64,000 bases of DNA, from the NCBI GenBank assembly GCA_020736575.1, contig JAGPYM010000001.1, forward strand, positions 434,001-498,000. The letters are read 5' to 3'. The notes below the pieces were generated by a model that made no database searches, was not told the DNA's origin, and was given only the letters and a program-made list of their open reading frames with translations. The DNA comes from Thelonectria olida (taxonomy: Eukaryota > Ascomycota > Sordariomycetes > Hypocreales > Nectriaceae). This document shows positions 10,938-22,644 of the stretch, in pieces. Position 1 is the first letter of the stretch, and each line of letters opens with the position of its first letter. The position numbers and the translations under genes were made by a program.

Positions 10938-12765
10938 TCATCCCATACGTCTATCCGTCTCCGCCGACGTAGGCTTCTCCCCCGTGTCGGGGTTGAGGTA
11001 GTCTGCATCCTCAGCGGCCTCGTACTCGCCAATAAGGTCTGCAACGACCTGTCGCGCTTCGTCGAACTCGTTGAGGTTCTCTGCGAAGGGCGCCGTCTTC
11101 TTGTAGCCCTCCACGAAGGCGTTGCGCTTGCGCATGCCGTCGTACTGTCGTAGGATTCTCTTGAAGAGCTATTGGTCAAAGACTGTTAGCTAGTTGAAAT
11201 ATGACCGCAAAACCATAGTCATGACAGACACGAGGAAATGGAACATACTGTGGCAATGCTCGTGTGGTTGGCCAACATGAGACCGCTCACACGATGACTC
11301 ATGGGGATATAAGGACTTCTCTTCGTCAACGCAACCTGAATACTGGCCGGTCCCCACGGGATAAAGGTAGCAAGACGACGTTCACGGATGCGCAGCAAAC
11401 TCTTGTGCACATCAGTAGGGTCGACCTCACCCTGGATAACGTTGAGAATGGAGATGTAGCAACTCTTCTTGCCCGGTATAGTCGACACCATGCGGTTCTT
11501 GGGCTGCAATAGACGCCGCATGACGTCCAGCACGGTCGTCTTGCGCACCGTCTTGGCCTGCTCGACTTGATCACCGGTGAAGGGCGTGTAGGCCGTCATG
11601 AGGAAGTGGCATCGGGGCGTTGGGATCAGAGAGGCGAGAATGCTGACAAGATCGTTGTGCATGTAGCCTGGGTATCGTAGGGTTGTGGTGCTGGCCGACA
11701 TGACAGTCGCAACCAGTTGGTTAGTCTGCTGGAACGAAGGCTCCTGAACGTGAAGTCTGTCGGCAGCGATGTGAGACAAGGCACCGTTGTCCAGAACAAC
11801 GACAGAGTCGGCATTTTGCGTTAGTCGACGCATCGAGAGGACACTGTTGTACGGGTGAACCACCACGTCGCCGCTGCTCGTCGTGTCGGGGAAGACGGAG
11901 TAGGTCTGGATAATCTTCTTTGGGAACCGGTCGTTGAGTCTCTCGAGGAGGAACGAGCCCAGACCTGAGCCTGTGCCGCCGGCAATGGAGTGTAGCATCA
12001 TGAAGCCCTGTTTTCGTTAGCATCTTATCGCCGTGTATGCAAGGTGTTGCCATGCTCACCTCGAGCGAGTCGCTTCCGTCCGCCTCGCGATCAATCATCT
12101 CCATGATATCCTCATATACGGCCTCGCCGCTCTGGTAACCATCACCCCAATTATTCGCGGCGCCCATACCATTCTTTCCGACGTAGAAGTTCTCTGGGTT
12201 GTAGATGTTCTTGTACGGACCCGTTTGAATGCCGTTAAGGACCTGGCCAAAACTCCCTTAGCACATGTCCACACGCAAGATGTACAATCGAAAGGTTGTC
12301 GGCAGGTGGGGAACTTTGTTGTTGTCCACATACGTACCCTCGGTTCCAAATCAATCAAAATGGCACGGGGAATGTATCGCGTGTCGTCGCTCTGGTAGTA
12401 GAAAACGTCCTTTCGGTCACCACCCTCGGTCGCAAAGTCCTCGAGGTTGCCATCTTGGCTGATGCCGTGTTCTTGGCAGAGCTGCTGCCAGAACTGACTG
12501 CCGACTATGCGATAGGATATTTATATTAGCTGTCTATTCGGAGCTTGGGGCCATCAGGGAGCGTTGGTTCGTTCGAAGGGGAAGCTGGACGCAAGCTATA
12601 CGGAGACCAAGTTGTGGTGGGGAGCTGGAGGAGGAGACTGACTGCTGTTGCCGCACTGCCCGGCCTGAATCGTGATAATTTCCCTAGAGTTGCGTGGTCA
12701 GTATTCAGCTCCAGCCATTACATCGACGAATCGGTTAAAGAGAGCGACTGTCCGTACCTGGGCAT
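10938..12765 (-). CDS. mipA: gamma-tubulin
   Basis: Gamma-tubulin, the core of the gamma-tubulin complex that nucleates microtubules at spindle pole bodies. Six exons in transcription order: 12758-12765, 12643-12683, 12338-12504, 12060-12242, 11249-12007 and 10938-11168, giving 462 aa, the usual size for fungal gamma-tubulins. The N-terminus ([20 protein letters not shown]) is the tubulin nucleotide-binding start. The tubulin signature GGTGSG is at about residues 143-148, and the segment [15 protein letters not shown] separates gamma- from alpha- and beta-tubulins. The C-terminus [13 protein letters not shown] and the short acidic tail also fit gamma. The first coding exon is only 8 nt (ATGCCCAG); its junction with exon 2 restores the invariant MPRE. 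The split codon AGC A|TC between exons 2 and 3 gives the expected Ile. All five introns have GT...AG ends. Gamma-tubulin is normally single-copy. Confidence 0.96.
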
Positions 12766-13324
12766 CTTGATCGGCTCTTGACGTTGTGGTGCTGATGCGA
12801 GAGAGGATGTGGTCCAAGTGCCGTTGCCGTTGGGTTGGGCATTGATTGACGCGACGCGCCCCGCGTTCCACTTTAACAATTGAAAGCTGCAAACACCACG
12901 AGGCTTGAGCACATAGACTACGAATGCAGAGGGATGGACACATTCAACTGAGGAAAGGGAGGGAATTGTATTTCAATTTTGAAGCCAATTTTGAAGCACG
13001 TCGTTATACTACATACAAGTATCGACAAACTCATCTTGCAATTGCTTCCTCTTCCTTCAAACTTCACCTGCCACCAAGGGACATACACCACACACAAAGC
13101 TGTCCCGTAAACACCTTTTGTTGATTCTTCAAGCATAATCAATCTGCTGACAGGTTCCTCCGTAAACTTCATGTTCGACCTGACCTCCCCAAGGGCTAAA
13201 AGGGTAACAAGAAAAACAAAACGAGAAATCAATGCTCTCTGCAACGCCCGCAATGCTAATACCTTACCTTGTCTATATCAGCACAAGTCGTATGCCTCTA
13301 ATATACTCCCGTTCCGCCTCCGCA
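12766..13324. promoter_or_regulatory. spacer: gamma-tubulin promoter and nup2 3' UTR
   Basis: 559 bases between two minus-strand genes, so this should hold the gamma-tubulin promoter and the downstream end of the nucleoporin transcript. An imperfect direct repeat of AATTTTGAAG occurs twice near 12975-12995. No coding frame is supported. Confidence 0.5.
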
Positions 13325-16300
13325 TTACTTCTTCTCATTCAGCTCCTTGTGCTTCTCAAGCGACTCCGCCAACCCCTTGGCTAGGTCCTTGGTCTTGACC
13401 TGGACCATCCAAGTCTCCAGGCCATCACCGGCCTCGTTCGAAGTCGTCAGCTTAACGTACTTCTCATCCGCCTTATACTCCATATTTGGCATAACTGATC
13501 GGTTCAGCGCCACATTTCCCCGGGGCTCCGCTCGCATGAGAAGACGAACAGCACCTGTTTCCTTGTGCTTCAAGAGTCGCAGTGGGCCGACGCCTTGTGT
13601 GGTCCAAGGGCTCTTCTTCTTCTTTTCATCCGACTTCTCCGACTTTTCCGAAGCGGGTACAAACTTCAGCACCTTCGCCCGCACATCATGCAGAATCTCC
13701 TCATCTTTCTCTTGCCCCTCCGTCAAGTTGATCTGTTCGTGTTTCTCGCCTTCTTCCTCGGCAGCCTTGGTCGTTGCTACGGCTGATGTGGACGGTTCCG
13801 GGGTCCCTCCAGCAGGGGTTGTTGCCAGACTGGAGCCTCCTCCAAGACTGAAAGGTGTGTCTAACCCCTTCGCTTTAGTGGGAGGATTTTCCGCTTCGGC
13901 ATAGGAGACTTACTGGTCCCGGTGGAGGCGCCACCAGCTGGAGGTTGAAGGTTGAACAAGTTGGGAGCGGCCTGGGTTCCGAACGTCGGGGCCGACGTTG
14001 CCGGTTGAGAGGATCCGCCAAAGGTGAAGGACGGTGTACTTCCGGAACCAGAGGCACCACCAAACGATGGTGTCGATGTGGAGTTGGCTCCAAAAGTAGG
14101 GGCAGATGTGCCGCTGCCACCTCCAAACTGGAATGGGGAAGACGTGGATGGGGCCGGGGCGCCGCCAAAGTTGAACATGCCTCCCGAATTGGAGTTGGAT
14201 CCAGCCCCGGCGCTATCTACGTTGTTTCCAGCGGCAAAGGGGTTGTTAAATGAGCTTCCTGTGGAGCCAAAACTGAAGTTGGCGCTGCCAGATGCGTTGT
14301 TCGAAGCCGAACCTCCCCCAAAGCTGGGTGTGCCGTTGGTTGGGGCGGATGAGAGACCACCGAAAATAGGAGCAGCCGATGTGCTTGGCGCATTTCCGAG
14401 GTTAAAGATGGGAGCAGCCGAAGCCGTCGCGCTCACGCTTCCACCGTTGAAAGCTCGCTTCGCAGGGGATGGCCCATCTTGCTTCATAGGACTGCCGTCA
14501 AACATGGGAGTCGACGAGCTGGGCGACTTGGGCGCAGCAAACATAGGCTTTGGCGCCTGTGCAGTTCCGTTAGAACCAAAGCTGAACGACGTGGAAGCAG
14601 AAGGAGCCGCGGTGGTCTTGGGAGCATCAGAGCTGGCGGCACCAAAGAGGGGCTTAGCAGCGGGCGTAGATGAGCTGGCTCCGAAGAGGTTGCTCGTAGC
14701 GGTGGTGGCCGGCTTGGCTCCAAATAGGTTTGTGGAAGCAACAGGAGTAGTAGTGCCAGAGACGGGTGTGCTGGAGCCGCCAAATAGCGAGCTGGTAGCC
14801 TTGGGCGCCTCGGCTGGCTTCCCTCCGAAGAGAGTAGATGACTGCAAAACAGGAGCAGACGAATCTGCTGCCTTACTTGCAGAGCCGAACAAGTTGGTGC
14901 TTATCGGCGCGGACGAAGTTCCAAACAAGGATTTTGCGGGCTCGGCCGGCTTGCCGTTAGTCTTGGCCTCCGTAGGCTTGTCTTCAGGCTTGGGAGCGCC
15001 AAACAGCTTCGCGGACTCAGCAGGCTTAGGAGCCTCGGCGGATGGCTTCAACGGGTTGAGAGCGGACGTGTTAGTTTGCAAAGCAGGAGCCTTCGTCTCA
15101 AAGAGATTCTTCTTAGGAGCTTCATCATTCTCCTTGTCCGATTCGCTTCCCGACTTGTCCTTCAGCTCAACAGTAGTGTCGACAGAGGACTCTTTCTCAG
15201 CAGGCTTGTCCTGCTTAGCTCCAAACAGGTTGGAGGAGGTAGAGGGCTTGGCGCCAAAGATGTTACTCGAGGGCGCAGACGTGGTATTGCCAAACAGCGA
15301 GGTGGACTGAGGGGCAGAGGTAGCTGGCGCGAATTTGAGAGGAGTGCTGCTGGGATTCCAGGTCTGATCAACAGGCTTGGCTGCTGGCTTCTCTGGCGCC
15401 TCCTCTTCACTCTTCTCTTCCAGGCGAACCGGTTGACCGGTGCTATCCTTTGTGACACGGTCAAACAAGCTTCGACCAGGTGTGCTTTCCCGGGTGCCAG
15501 GAGCGCTCGACTCGCCACCAACAGCATTGGTGGCAGCAGCCTGGATGCCAAAGGCAGCATTGGAATCGACCTGAGATGCCGTCTCCGCGCCACTAGCAAC
15601 GGCAGATGGCCCCTCACTTTCCTCGGCGTCAGAGTCGGTTCCCTCCCCGTCAGTGTCTGCCGCACTATTCTTCGCAGAACTGGCATCAGAGAGGTAGCCA
15701 AAGATGTTACCACCAGTCTGGGCACCTGCAGGCTTGAGGAAGACGGAACGGGACAAGCCGGGTGCGCTGGATTTGTTGCTCGCTGCGAAGGGATTGGGCT
15801 TGGGAGTGGTTGACTCCTCTGCTGGCTTGGTAAAGTTCTTGAGAGGGGAGCCAGCTGGAGTAGAAGACTTGTTGACGATCTTCTCAAATAGAGACAAGGA
15901 ATTCGAGGAAGTGGACTTTTGCAACTTGCTAGGCTGCGTCTCAGTTTCATCGCTCACTGATGCCTTTCTCTTGTTCTTGCTTGGAGCTGGTGCGGGGGCC
16001 GGGGGTTCCTCCTCCTCATCTCGATCAGCTGCGCGACGCTTGTTCTTGTTGCTAACTAGTCCAGAGTCTTTGGGAAGATCGTCTTCATCGGCCTTGCGCT
16101 TCTTCGAGATCGACTTCTTGGTAGGGGTGGGCTCAGCCTCTTCGTCCTCGGGCTCAGGCAGCCCATGCTCTCGTCGCCACCTCTTAAGGACATCCTTCGA
16201 GGGCTTGATATTCTGAAACTCGTAAAGGCCGTATCGTAGAAGGATAATGCTTCGACTCTTCTCAAACTCCTTTGCGAAGTTGATGACATTTAACTTCCAG

Positions 16301-16935
16301 TCTTTCCTGGAGAAGATGTCATTCGCGGCATACTTGAGTCGTCGCAGATCAAGGATACAAAAGAACTGTCGGCGTTGCTCGTCATCGAAGTCTGGGGGGC
16401 AGAGGTGCTTGAGGAACTGATCGGCATAGATGGAACCTTTAGAGTTCCAATCCTTGGGAACCTTGTTGGTCAAAACCTCGCCAGACAGCTCAGGATCAGG
16501 ATCCTCAATTCGCATCTTGAACAACTCTTTGTCAGTTGCTCTGGAAACCATCCCCCGGGGAGTAGCCTGGGCAGTAGATTCTCGATAGACACGGCTCGGC
16601 TCGGGGGTGGCGCCGGGGGCGAAGACTTTCGTCATGGTGCTTTGGGGTAAGCTCGGGGAGAAGGGAGCAGTCGGAGGGCTGGTGGCGATGGATGATTGCC
16701 GGAAGATGTTGCGACTTGATGCAATCTGGCTCCTGTTGAGACTGCTGGCTGGGAGTGCGTCGCGACTTAACAAGTGCTTCCGCGTTGGGACACTTTGAGG
16801 GGTGCCAAATCGTTTGGGGGCTCCTGGTGATGGAACGTATGCGCGCTTCGCAAACGGCAGAGCAGGACGAGGTCGAGGCGTGCTCCTGCCTGCCTCAGCG
16901 GCATCGCCATCGCCGGGGATAGAAAAAGTAACCAT
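13325..16935 (-). CDS. nup2: FG-repeat nucleoporin with C-terminal RanBP1 domain (Nup2 type)
   Basis: Mobile nuclear pore protein of the Nup2/Nup61/Nup50 type, which helps importin-alpha recycling and Ran-dependent transport at the nuclear basket. Two exons: 13914-16935 and 13325-13860, giving 1185 aa. An earlier in-frame ATG at 17010 adds 25 unlikely residues; the ATG at 16935 (MVTFSIPGDG) was chosen. Order of parts: a Pro/Ser-rich N-terminus, a conserved helical region rich in aromatic and charged residues (about 170-280, containing RRLKYAANDIFSRKDWKLNV), a Lys/Arg-rich likely NLS region (about 290-370), then a long Ser/Thr/Ala stretch with dozens of FG motifs (LFG, FNFG, FSFG, PXFG) to about residue 1000. 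Exon 2 encodes a RanBP1-like fold (about 1045-1185) with ILHDVRAKVLKFVP, GVGPLRLLKHKETGAVRLLMR and a C-terminal helix. It is longer than yeast Nup2. The combination supports Nup2 rather than Nup1 or Nup60. Confidence 0.88.
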
Positions 16936-18063
16936 CGTGGAGGGTGAACGATGGAAATAATGAAACGGAAGGGTATATGTCAAAGGAGGGGGATGAATCG
17001 AAGGCTGCAAGGACGTGTCGAAGGAATCTCACGACGGGGAAATGTGTGCTTGGTACAAAGAAAAGAGGTGGCAAAGACGGCCAGAAAGGCGCTGGTAGGC
17101 GAGCAAGGCGATTGACTCGCAGCTACACAGAGGTCGGACGGCGTTGAGCGATGCGGCAGAGATGGCAGCGCAGTCGCATCGAGGCCTGGTCGCCCTGGGA
17201 AACGACACGAAAATGTGAGAATGGTGTTTTGGTGTGGAAAGGCGAGTGCACCAGCTTTGTTTGCCGCTGGGCGACTGCTGACCCTTTCAAAAAATAAAAG
17301 CGGGCCGCGTCGAACTTTCAGCTCGCTGAATCCTCAGGCACAAAAGCAGGAGGCAAAGGCCGCAAAGGCCCGAGCGCGCCGTGGCCCGGTGTGGAGGCCT
17401 GCAGATCCCGTGACCCGGGGTCGCGCGACCAAGGAACCGACGAAGCAACACCACTCAAAACCTGAACGGTGCGGGTACATGATGAGACAGGGCCAAAATG
17501 CGCTTGATGCAGCTGCAAGCTCTCACGCGCAACCAATCACGGTGTATTACTTTCTTGCAATTGACGTGGCATGAGCTCTTATCACGCGGCCACTGCATTT
17601 TTCCTCAAACAAGAAGAGCATCCTTCCTGGTCGAACCGTCATCCCCAGCCCCCCGTCGAATCGTTGTCAGCCACTGCTTCATTGCCAGACTCGAGCAGGC
17701 AGGCTGGCATACATGCACATCACCCAGAGTTTCAGAACACAGTCGGTTGTATGATAACACGTTCTCAATAGCTACCAATGAAATTCAATTTGCTTCGTTC
17801 CCCATTGTCCATTCCAAAATAACGAGCGTGGGCTCCCCTCCCTAAATCCCAAGTACGAAACCACGATCCAGGCCGTGGCCGTCGCCTTTTTGCTTTTGTC
17901 CTGGTCAGCCGCAGCTGGCCTTGTGGTACGTCGCAAATTCGCCAGGTCAGGCGAGGAGAATGAAAAGAAATAATACATAAATAGTAGGAGAGGGGGCAGC
18001 AACACAAAAGAGATCAAAATTTCCGGAACCCCATAATCCAATCCGTCCTGTTAAACCTCGCCC
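16936..18063. promoter_or_regulatory. spacer: nup2 promoter and NBR1 3' UTR
   Basis: 1.1 kb between two minus-strand genes. It contains a CCAAT core (17533-17537, + strand) and a GC-rich stretch near 17370-17430. No coding frame with a recognisable product is present. Confidence 0.45.
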
Positions 18064-20975
18064 TTATTTGGCGGCAAGCTGCTTCTTTTGCTCTTCCAAA
18101 TACTCCTCATCGGAAGCATCAAGAATGTCATACTCCTCGTCCGTCATGAACCCGTCCTCAGAGATATCCCAATCTTCGTCTCCAGACTCAGTCTTGGTTT
18201 CGACCCGCTCGACCTCGGTAACAGATTCCGAGGGGGCGGCCTCGTGAATGCTGGACACGGGAGACTCCTTCTCGAGCTTGGGGAAGATCATTTGGCTGGA
18301 GGCCTGGCTGTCCTCGGCCTTCTTAACCTCCTCAACGGGTGTCTCGACCTCGGGGGTCTGTGCCTGTTCCGTCGCGGGCTTAACCTCAGGCTTCGCCTTG
18401 GGGCAGGCCTCTCGGACGCTGACATCGCACCAAAGACGATCACCAAACTTGTGACCAGAGGGGGAAGTCAGACGCCAGTAAGAGACAAGGTTACCAGGCC
18501 GGGCGGGGGTGCGGAGAAGGACGGTGAAGGGGAACTCCTCGCCAGGGGCAACACGGTTGTAGCAAACAGTCGACTCAGAAGCCGAGATGAGCTCAACAAT
18601 GCCGGCGGGGTGGTTAGAGTCAACATGGCCCATGTAGTCACCACCGACAAACTTCACAGAGCAGCCGGCAGGCCAGGTAGCCTCTCCATCGTTTCGCAGA
18701 ACCCAGGTCTGTTCAAAAACGTTGTTGCCAGGCATGATAGTACCATCACGGATGGTCTCATAAAGGAAACGGCCGCTGAGGTCGTTCTCGGTCTGGGGCT
18801 TCTCAACAGGGGCGGGGGCAGGAGCCTCCTTCTCTACCTGAACCACGGGCTCGGCCTTCTTGACCTCATGCTCGGGTTGCACCTCAGTCGGCACAGCAAT
18901 GGGAACCTTGGGCTCCTTCTCCTCAGCCTTGACCGAGGCAGGCTCAGTGGGCTTGATGTCCACGTTGGTTCGTACGCGGTTAATAGTATTGCTGCCAGCA
19001 GCCTCAGCAACCTTGTGGGTGCGGATAGCGGCTCTATCGCCAAGGACGCGGGCGGGCTGGCCGTTCCTCTCGCCATCGGTAGTAACAATGGTGGCGGAAC
19101 GCACAGGGGTCCTGAACATGATCATGGGGTGAGTCTTGTTATGCGTGTTCAGAGGGCAGCTCTGACAGTTGGCACAATAGTCGCGATCATTGCAGATCGC
19201 ACACTTGTAGCGAGTGCCATGGATGTAGGCAGGGTAAGCTTCGTTACCAGCACACAAAGGGCCGTCGCAGCAGATGCCAACATGAACGGGAGACAGCTTG
19301 TGGACGGTGGGAAGCTGCTCGTAGACAGGGACGAAGCGGTGAGCTGGGTGAGCAATGTCCTTGGTCTTGATGCATTCAGTGCAATAGTCCCAATCGGGGC
19401 AGTCGAGGCACTTGTGACGAACACCAACAATGTTCTTATCGCAGCCATCGCAGATGGCAAAGTGCTTCTGGCTACGGCCGGGAGCCATCTTGGCCTCAAT
19501 ATGGCGAGGCATCTCAGTGCCCTTGACCGCAGGAGAGAAACCATGCTTGGGATGATGGCCGTGGGCATTCTTAGCGAAGCACGGCTGGCACAGATCATAG
19601 TCCTCACAGGTCTGGCAGTGGAGGAACTCATGCTCAGGAAGTTCTATAATTTGGTTAGCATCTTTCGTCCCGGGCAGACAGGTCAATCTCCAACAAAAGA
19701 GCGTCAAAACGCACCTTGGACGCAGCAGTTGCAGGTCCTCATGATACCCAGAGAAGCCCATCGGGGAACGAGGGGTTCAAAGGAGAGACTACGCTGGGAG
19801 GGAATGTCACAACACTTGATCTCGGCGGGCTCGACCGCGAGCTTGATCTCCTCCTTCACAACAGGCGCAGGCTCCACCTTGCGCTTAGGCTCAAGGGTCT
19901 TGGTTGTGCTGTTAACCAGGCGGCCATCGGCGATGGTACGCTTAATCAACCAGTGATCGACACCCTTGCATGAGGCGCCACTCTCGAGGCAAGGCTCGCA
20001 GATGTCAAAGTCGCCATCATCACAGGTGGAGCAGTGGTAGTGGATTGCGGGAATGGTCTTCTCGCAGTTGTTGCAGCAGACAGCGAATGCAGTGCCTGCA
20101 GGGCCGGCAGCGGGGCAAATGCTACTGTAAGTAGTTGCGGGCGCAGGAGGAGGGCAGAAAAGACTGCACGACTCGGTCGGACTGGTGTGGAAAGGGGCTT
20201 CAGGGACTTCTTGAGCACAATCCGGGAGAGGAGCGGTACGAGAGGCGATGAGATTGGCAAGACTGATGACTGAGGGATCCGGCAAGATGGTGGCTGGGAT
20301 CGGCGCAAAGTCGTCAGGGAATGTGGACTGAGCAGGGCTGTCGCGGTATGGCAGATCGAAAAGGGTGGCAGTGGCTGACGTCGGGGCAGGGCTGATGTCG
20401 ACCTGATTCTGCTGTGTTTCCTGGGTCATCTCTGGGGCCTTTTCCTCCGGAGTCTCAGTCGTGGAAGATTCGCCGGCGACCTCGGGTTCATCCTCAACGG
20501 TGACAGGCTTGGGGAAGGTCTTATAGAGCTGCGCTTCGGTGGTTGCGCGAATCTTCAGCTTGGACTTGGCCTTGGCGGCACGGTAAAGTTGCTTATAAAT
20601 GGCCACATCAGTAGGGTCCAGGTGAACGAATTTGCCGGCAGAGTCAGAGTATCGATCCAGCTTCATGGGAGTGTCGTGCGGGATTCGCAAGAATGATCGG
20701 AGCTGCTAAAAGTCAATTCTATGCCCAGGAGATGCGATTTCGATGTTTCGTGTTGGAGCGGCGTGATGCAATACGAGGGCATTCAGGCGTAATGATAAGA
20801 CGGAAGTTGAGGAATTGGCAGATGAGAGTGGTGGGAGACGTACGTTGGACTCAAGAGTCGCAGGAACCATGTCCCGAAGCGGCATCTTGGTGCGTCGGGC
20901 GACACCGCCATAGTAGACCTTGACGGTGATCAAGGTGTCAAGGCTATGGCCGTGAGAGTGTGTGCCGGAAGCCAT
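18064..20975 (-). CDS. nbr1: NBR1-like selective autophagy receptor (PB1, four ZZ fingers, FW domain)
   Basis: Cargo receptor for selective autophagy; fungal NBR1 proteins act in pexophagy or in cytosol-to-vacuole delivery. Exons in transcription order: 20844-20975, 19715-20705 and 18064-19643, giving 900 aa. Parts in order: an N-terminal PB1-like segment (ITVKVYYGGVARRTKMPLRD, with a basic cluster); four ZZ zinc fingers at about 258-310, 365-410, 435-485 and 495-552, each with CX2C pairs and the aromatic-acidic centre (CDDGDFDIC, CEDYDLC, CPDWDYC, CNDRDYC); a linker rich in Lys, Glu and Pro; an FW/NBR1 domain at about 667-785 with conserved Trp and FVGGDYMGH; and an acidic tail with DEEYDILDASDEE near residue 880, a good ATG8-interacting motif (YDIL after acidic residues). 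The second exon can start at 20705 or 20702 because the acceptor is a TAGCAG tandem; both keep frame. Confidence 0.93.
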
Positions 20976-22644
20976 GGTTACGATGGCTGCTGCGGCAGTC
21001 AGCGATATTCCTCGACGGCGAGATGAAGCGAGATGAAGCGAGATGATGGAGCTTCTGTCCTGCGATGGAATGGATGATGGAGAGGATAAGGATGAAGACG
21101 GATGATGGGAACAGGATAAAGATGAGGCACGCGGGACGAGGAATGACGACGGCAGCGGTGGAGCCTGCTCTGGGATGGACTACTTACCGGGGGGCGGTGA
21201 CGATGTTCTGTTATCGGGCAAAGATAAGGAACCGGCGGTGTTGGAGGGCCCGTCGCCCGTCTAAAGATGAAGATGAAGTTGGGATTTCCGCAAGGTCGCC
21301 TGGGCGGGCGTGATAAAATACCAAGGGCGGATGGATGTGGGAGAGTAAAGAGGAGATGCAAAATGCAATGATGGATGGAGAGGGGAAAGTTTTTGGGTTT
21401 TGTGGTTGGGAGGAGAAGGGAAGAAGTAAGTTGAGTGAGAGCGAACGGAGAGAGCCCAGAGCGTGTCTGAGTTTGGGTGGACAAGCTGCAAGCCCGCTAG
21501 ATGGGCGGCGACTGAGACAACAGCCGGGCAGTCCAGAAGGTACATGCAGGCGCTTGTTACTTCCACTGCAGTTTGCAGGTGTCGAGAGTGACGGAGTGAC
21601 AAAGTGACAAAGTGACTGACTGAGTGTTGGTGGAGGAGGGAGTCCGCTGGCCGGCTGGCTGCTTCGAGAGGATGAGGCGGGGGTGTTCCAGTGGAAGGTC
21701 CACGGGTGCTGTTGGTACCTAGGGGGCGCCGGGACAGTCGGGGGCGTGTTTGGAGTGCATCTCCATGGATGTCAGTCCGGAGCCTTGGGGGCGTGTGTCT
21801 TGTTTGGAGAGGAGGAGGATGGAGGCTGAAGCTGGGGATGGGCCGGGAACGGCAGAGGCAACGCGGAGACACAGTGCGATTCCTCCATGATCTCGACCTG
21901 CGAACACCGAGTATGTGAGGTACAGTATTTGCACGAGTTGGTCCTCGGCTGCGGCGTTCGGTCAATGCTGCTGCTGGCTGCCCCGACTTCGTCCTGCGTC
22001 TTGTCTCTTGATCAGCGGGAGCCAGTTGTTTCAAGAGAGCACAGTACGTACGAACACATCTCCACGGTACCATCTCAGTAACATACCGTTCTCCCGTCGC
22101 AAATGGCAGATCCCGTGTGACACTTTGGCTTCTTCCACTTCCCAAGGGCGATTGGTTTTGACCGCTGCCTGTGTGGCGTCTGCAGCACCTACTTTCCAGG
22201 TTAGCACTCACGCCGCCTTAACCTCACCTTGCTCTTGGCGACGGTCGACCATGACATCCCTGCGGTCAGATGACGGACGGGGATACGAGGCAGTTGTGCA
22301 GGCGAGCAGGCACCCAGTCTCCGTACCTCCGCTCAGACGGTTTCCAACGGTGCAGATACCGTTTAGTCGGTGCTGGCCGTTTTCGTCTGTTTGGTTTGCT
22401 TGACCTAGAACGCCACCCTTCCCGTTGCAATTGGAAGCGGAAGATGGCGGCCAATAAAGACAGGACGCCTTGTTCAAAGCGCCTAATCAAAACTCAACTG
22501 GCTCGCCATGTTTAGGGTTTCCCCCAAGTCACGAATGAAACAACTGGCCTCTGTCTCGGAGAAGCCAAGGTCTGGCCATGCTTCAACAACCCCAATTCAA
22601 ATCCATATTCATCATGCACTTACGCCAGAATAAAACAAAACCAA
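20976..22644. promoter_or_regulatory. NBR1 upstream region
   Basis: 1.7 kb between the NBR1 start and the pseudogene 3' end. The minus strand holds a 316-codon open frame (21261-22211) with no recognisable domain and pyrimidine-biased codons; it is read as promoter DNA rather than a gene. Tandem GAGATGAAGC units lie at about 21020-21045 and a precise AGTGAC array at 21587-21616. Confidence 0.45.
21587..21616 (+). repeat. four AGTGAC hexamers at exact 8-base spacing
   Basis: AGTGAC begins at 21587, 21595, 21603 and 21611, each with two spacer bases, then degrades into TGACTGAG. It lies about 610 bases upstream of the NBR1 start codon. It could be a short tandem duplication or a multimerised protein-binding site. 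Confidence 0.75.

Noticed and set aside
14024..15310. 428-codon open frame on the + strand
   Set aside because: Antisense of the FG-repeat region of the nucleoporin; repetitive Ala/Gly/Pro product mirrors the repeats.
16936..17010. Earlier in-frame ATG (17010) for the nucleoporin
   Set aside because: The added residues are His/Pro/Tyr-rich leader-like sequence. The ATG at 16935 has the better context and a typical N-terminus.
18088..19956. 622-codon open frame on the + strand
   Set aside because: Antisense shadow of the NBR1 exons; low-complexity product.
21261..22211. 316-codon minus-strand frame upstream of NBR1
   Set aside because: Composition follows C/T-rich promoter DNA. No domain, no splice context, and overlapping frames of similar quality.
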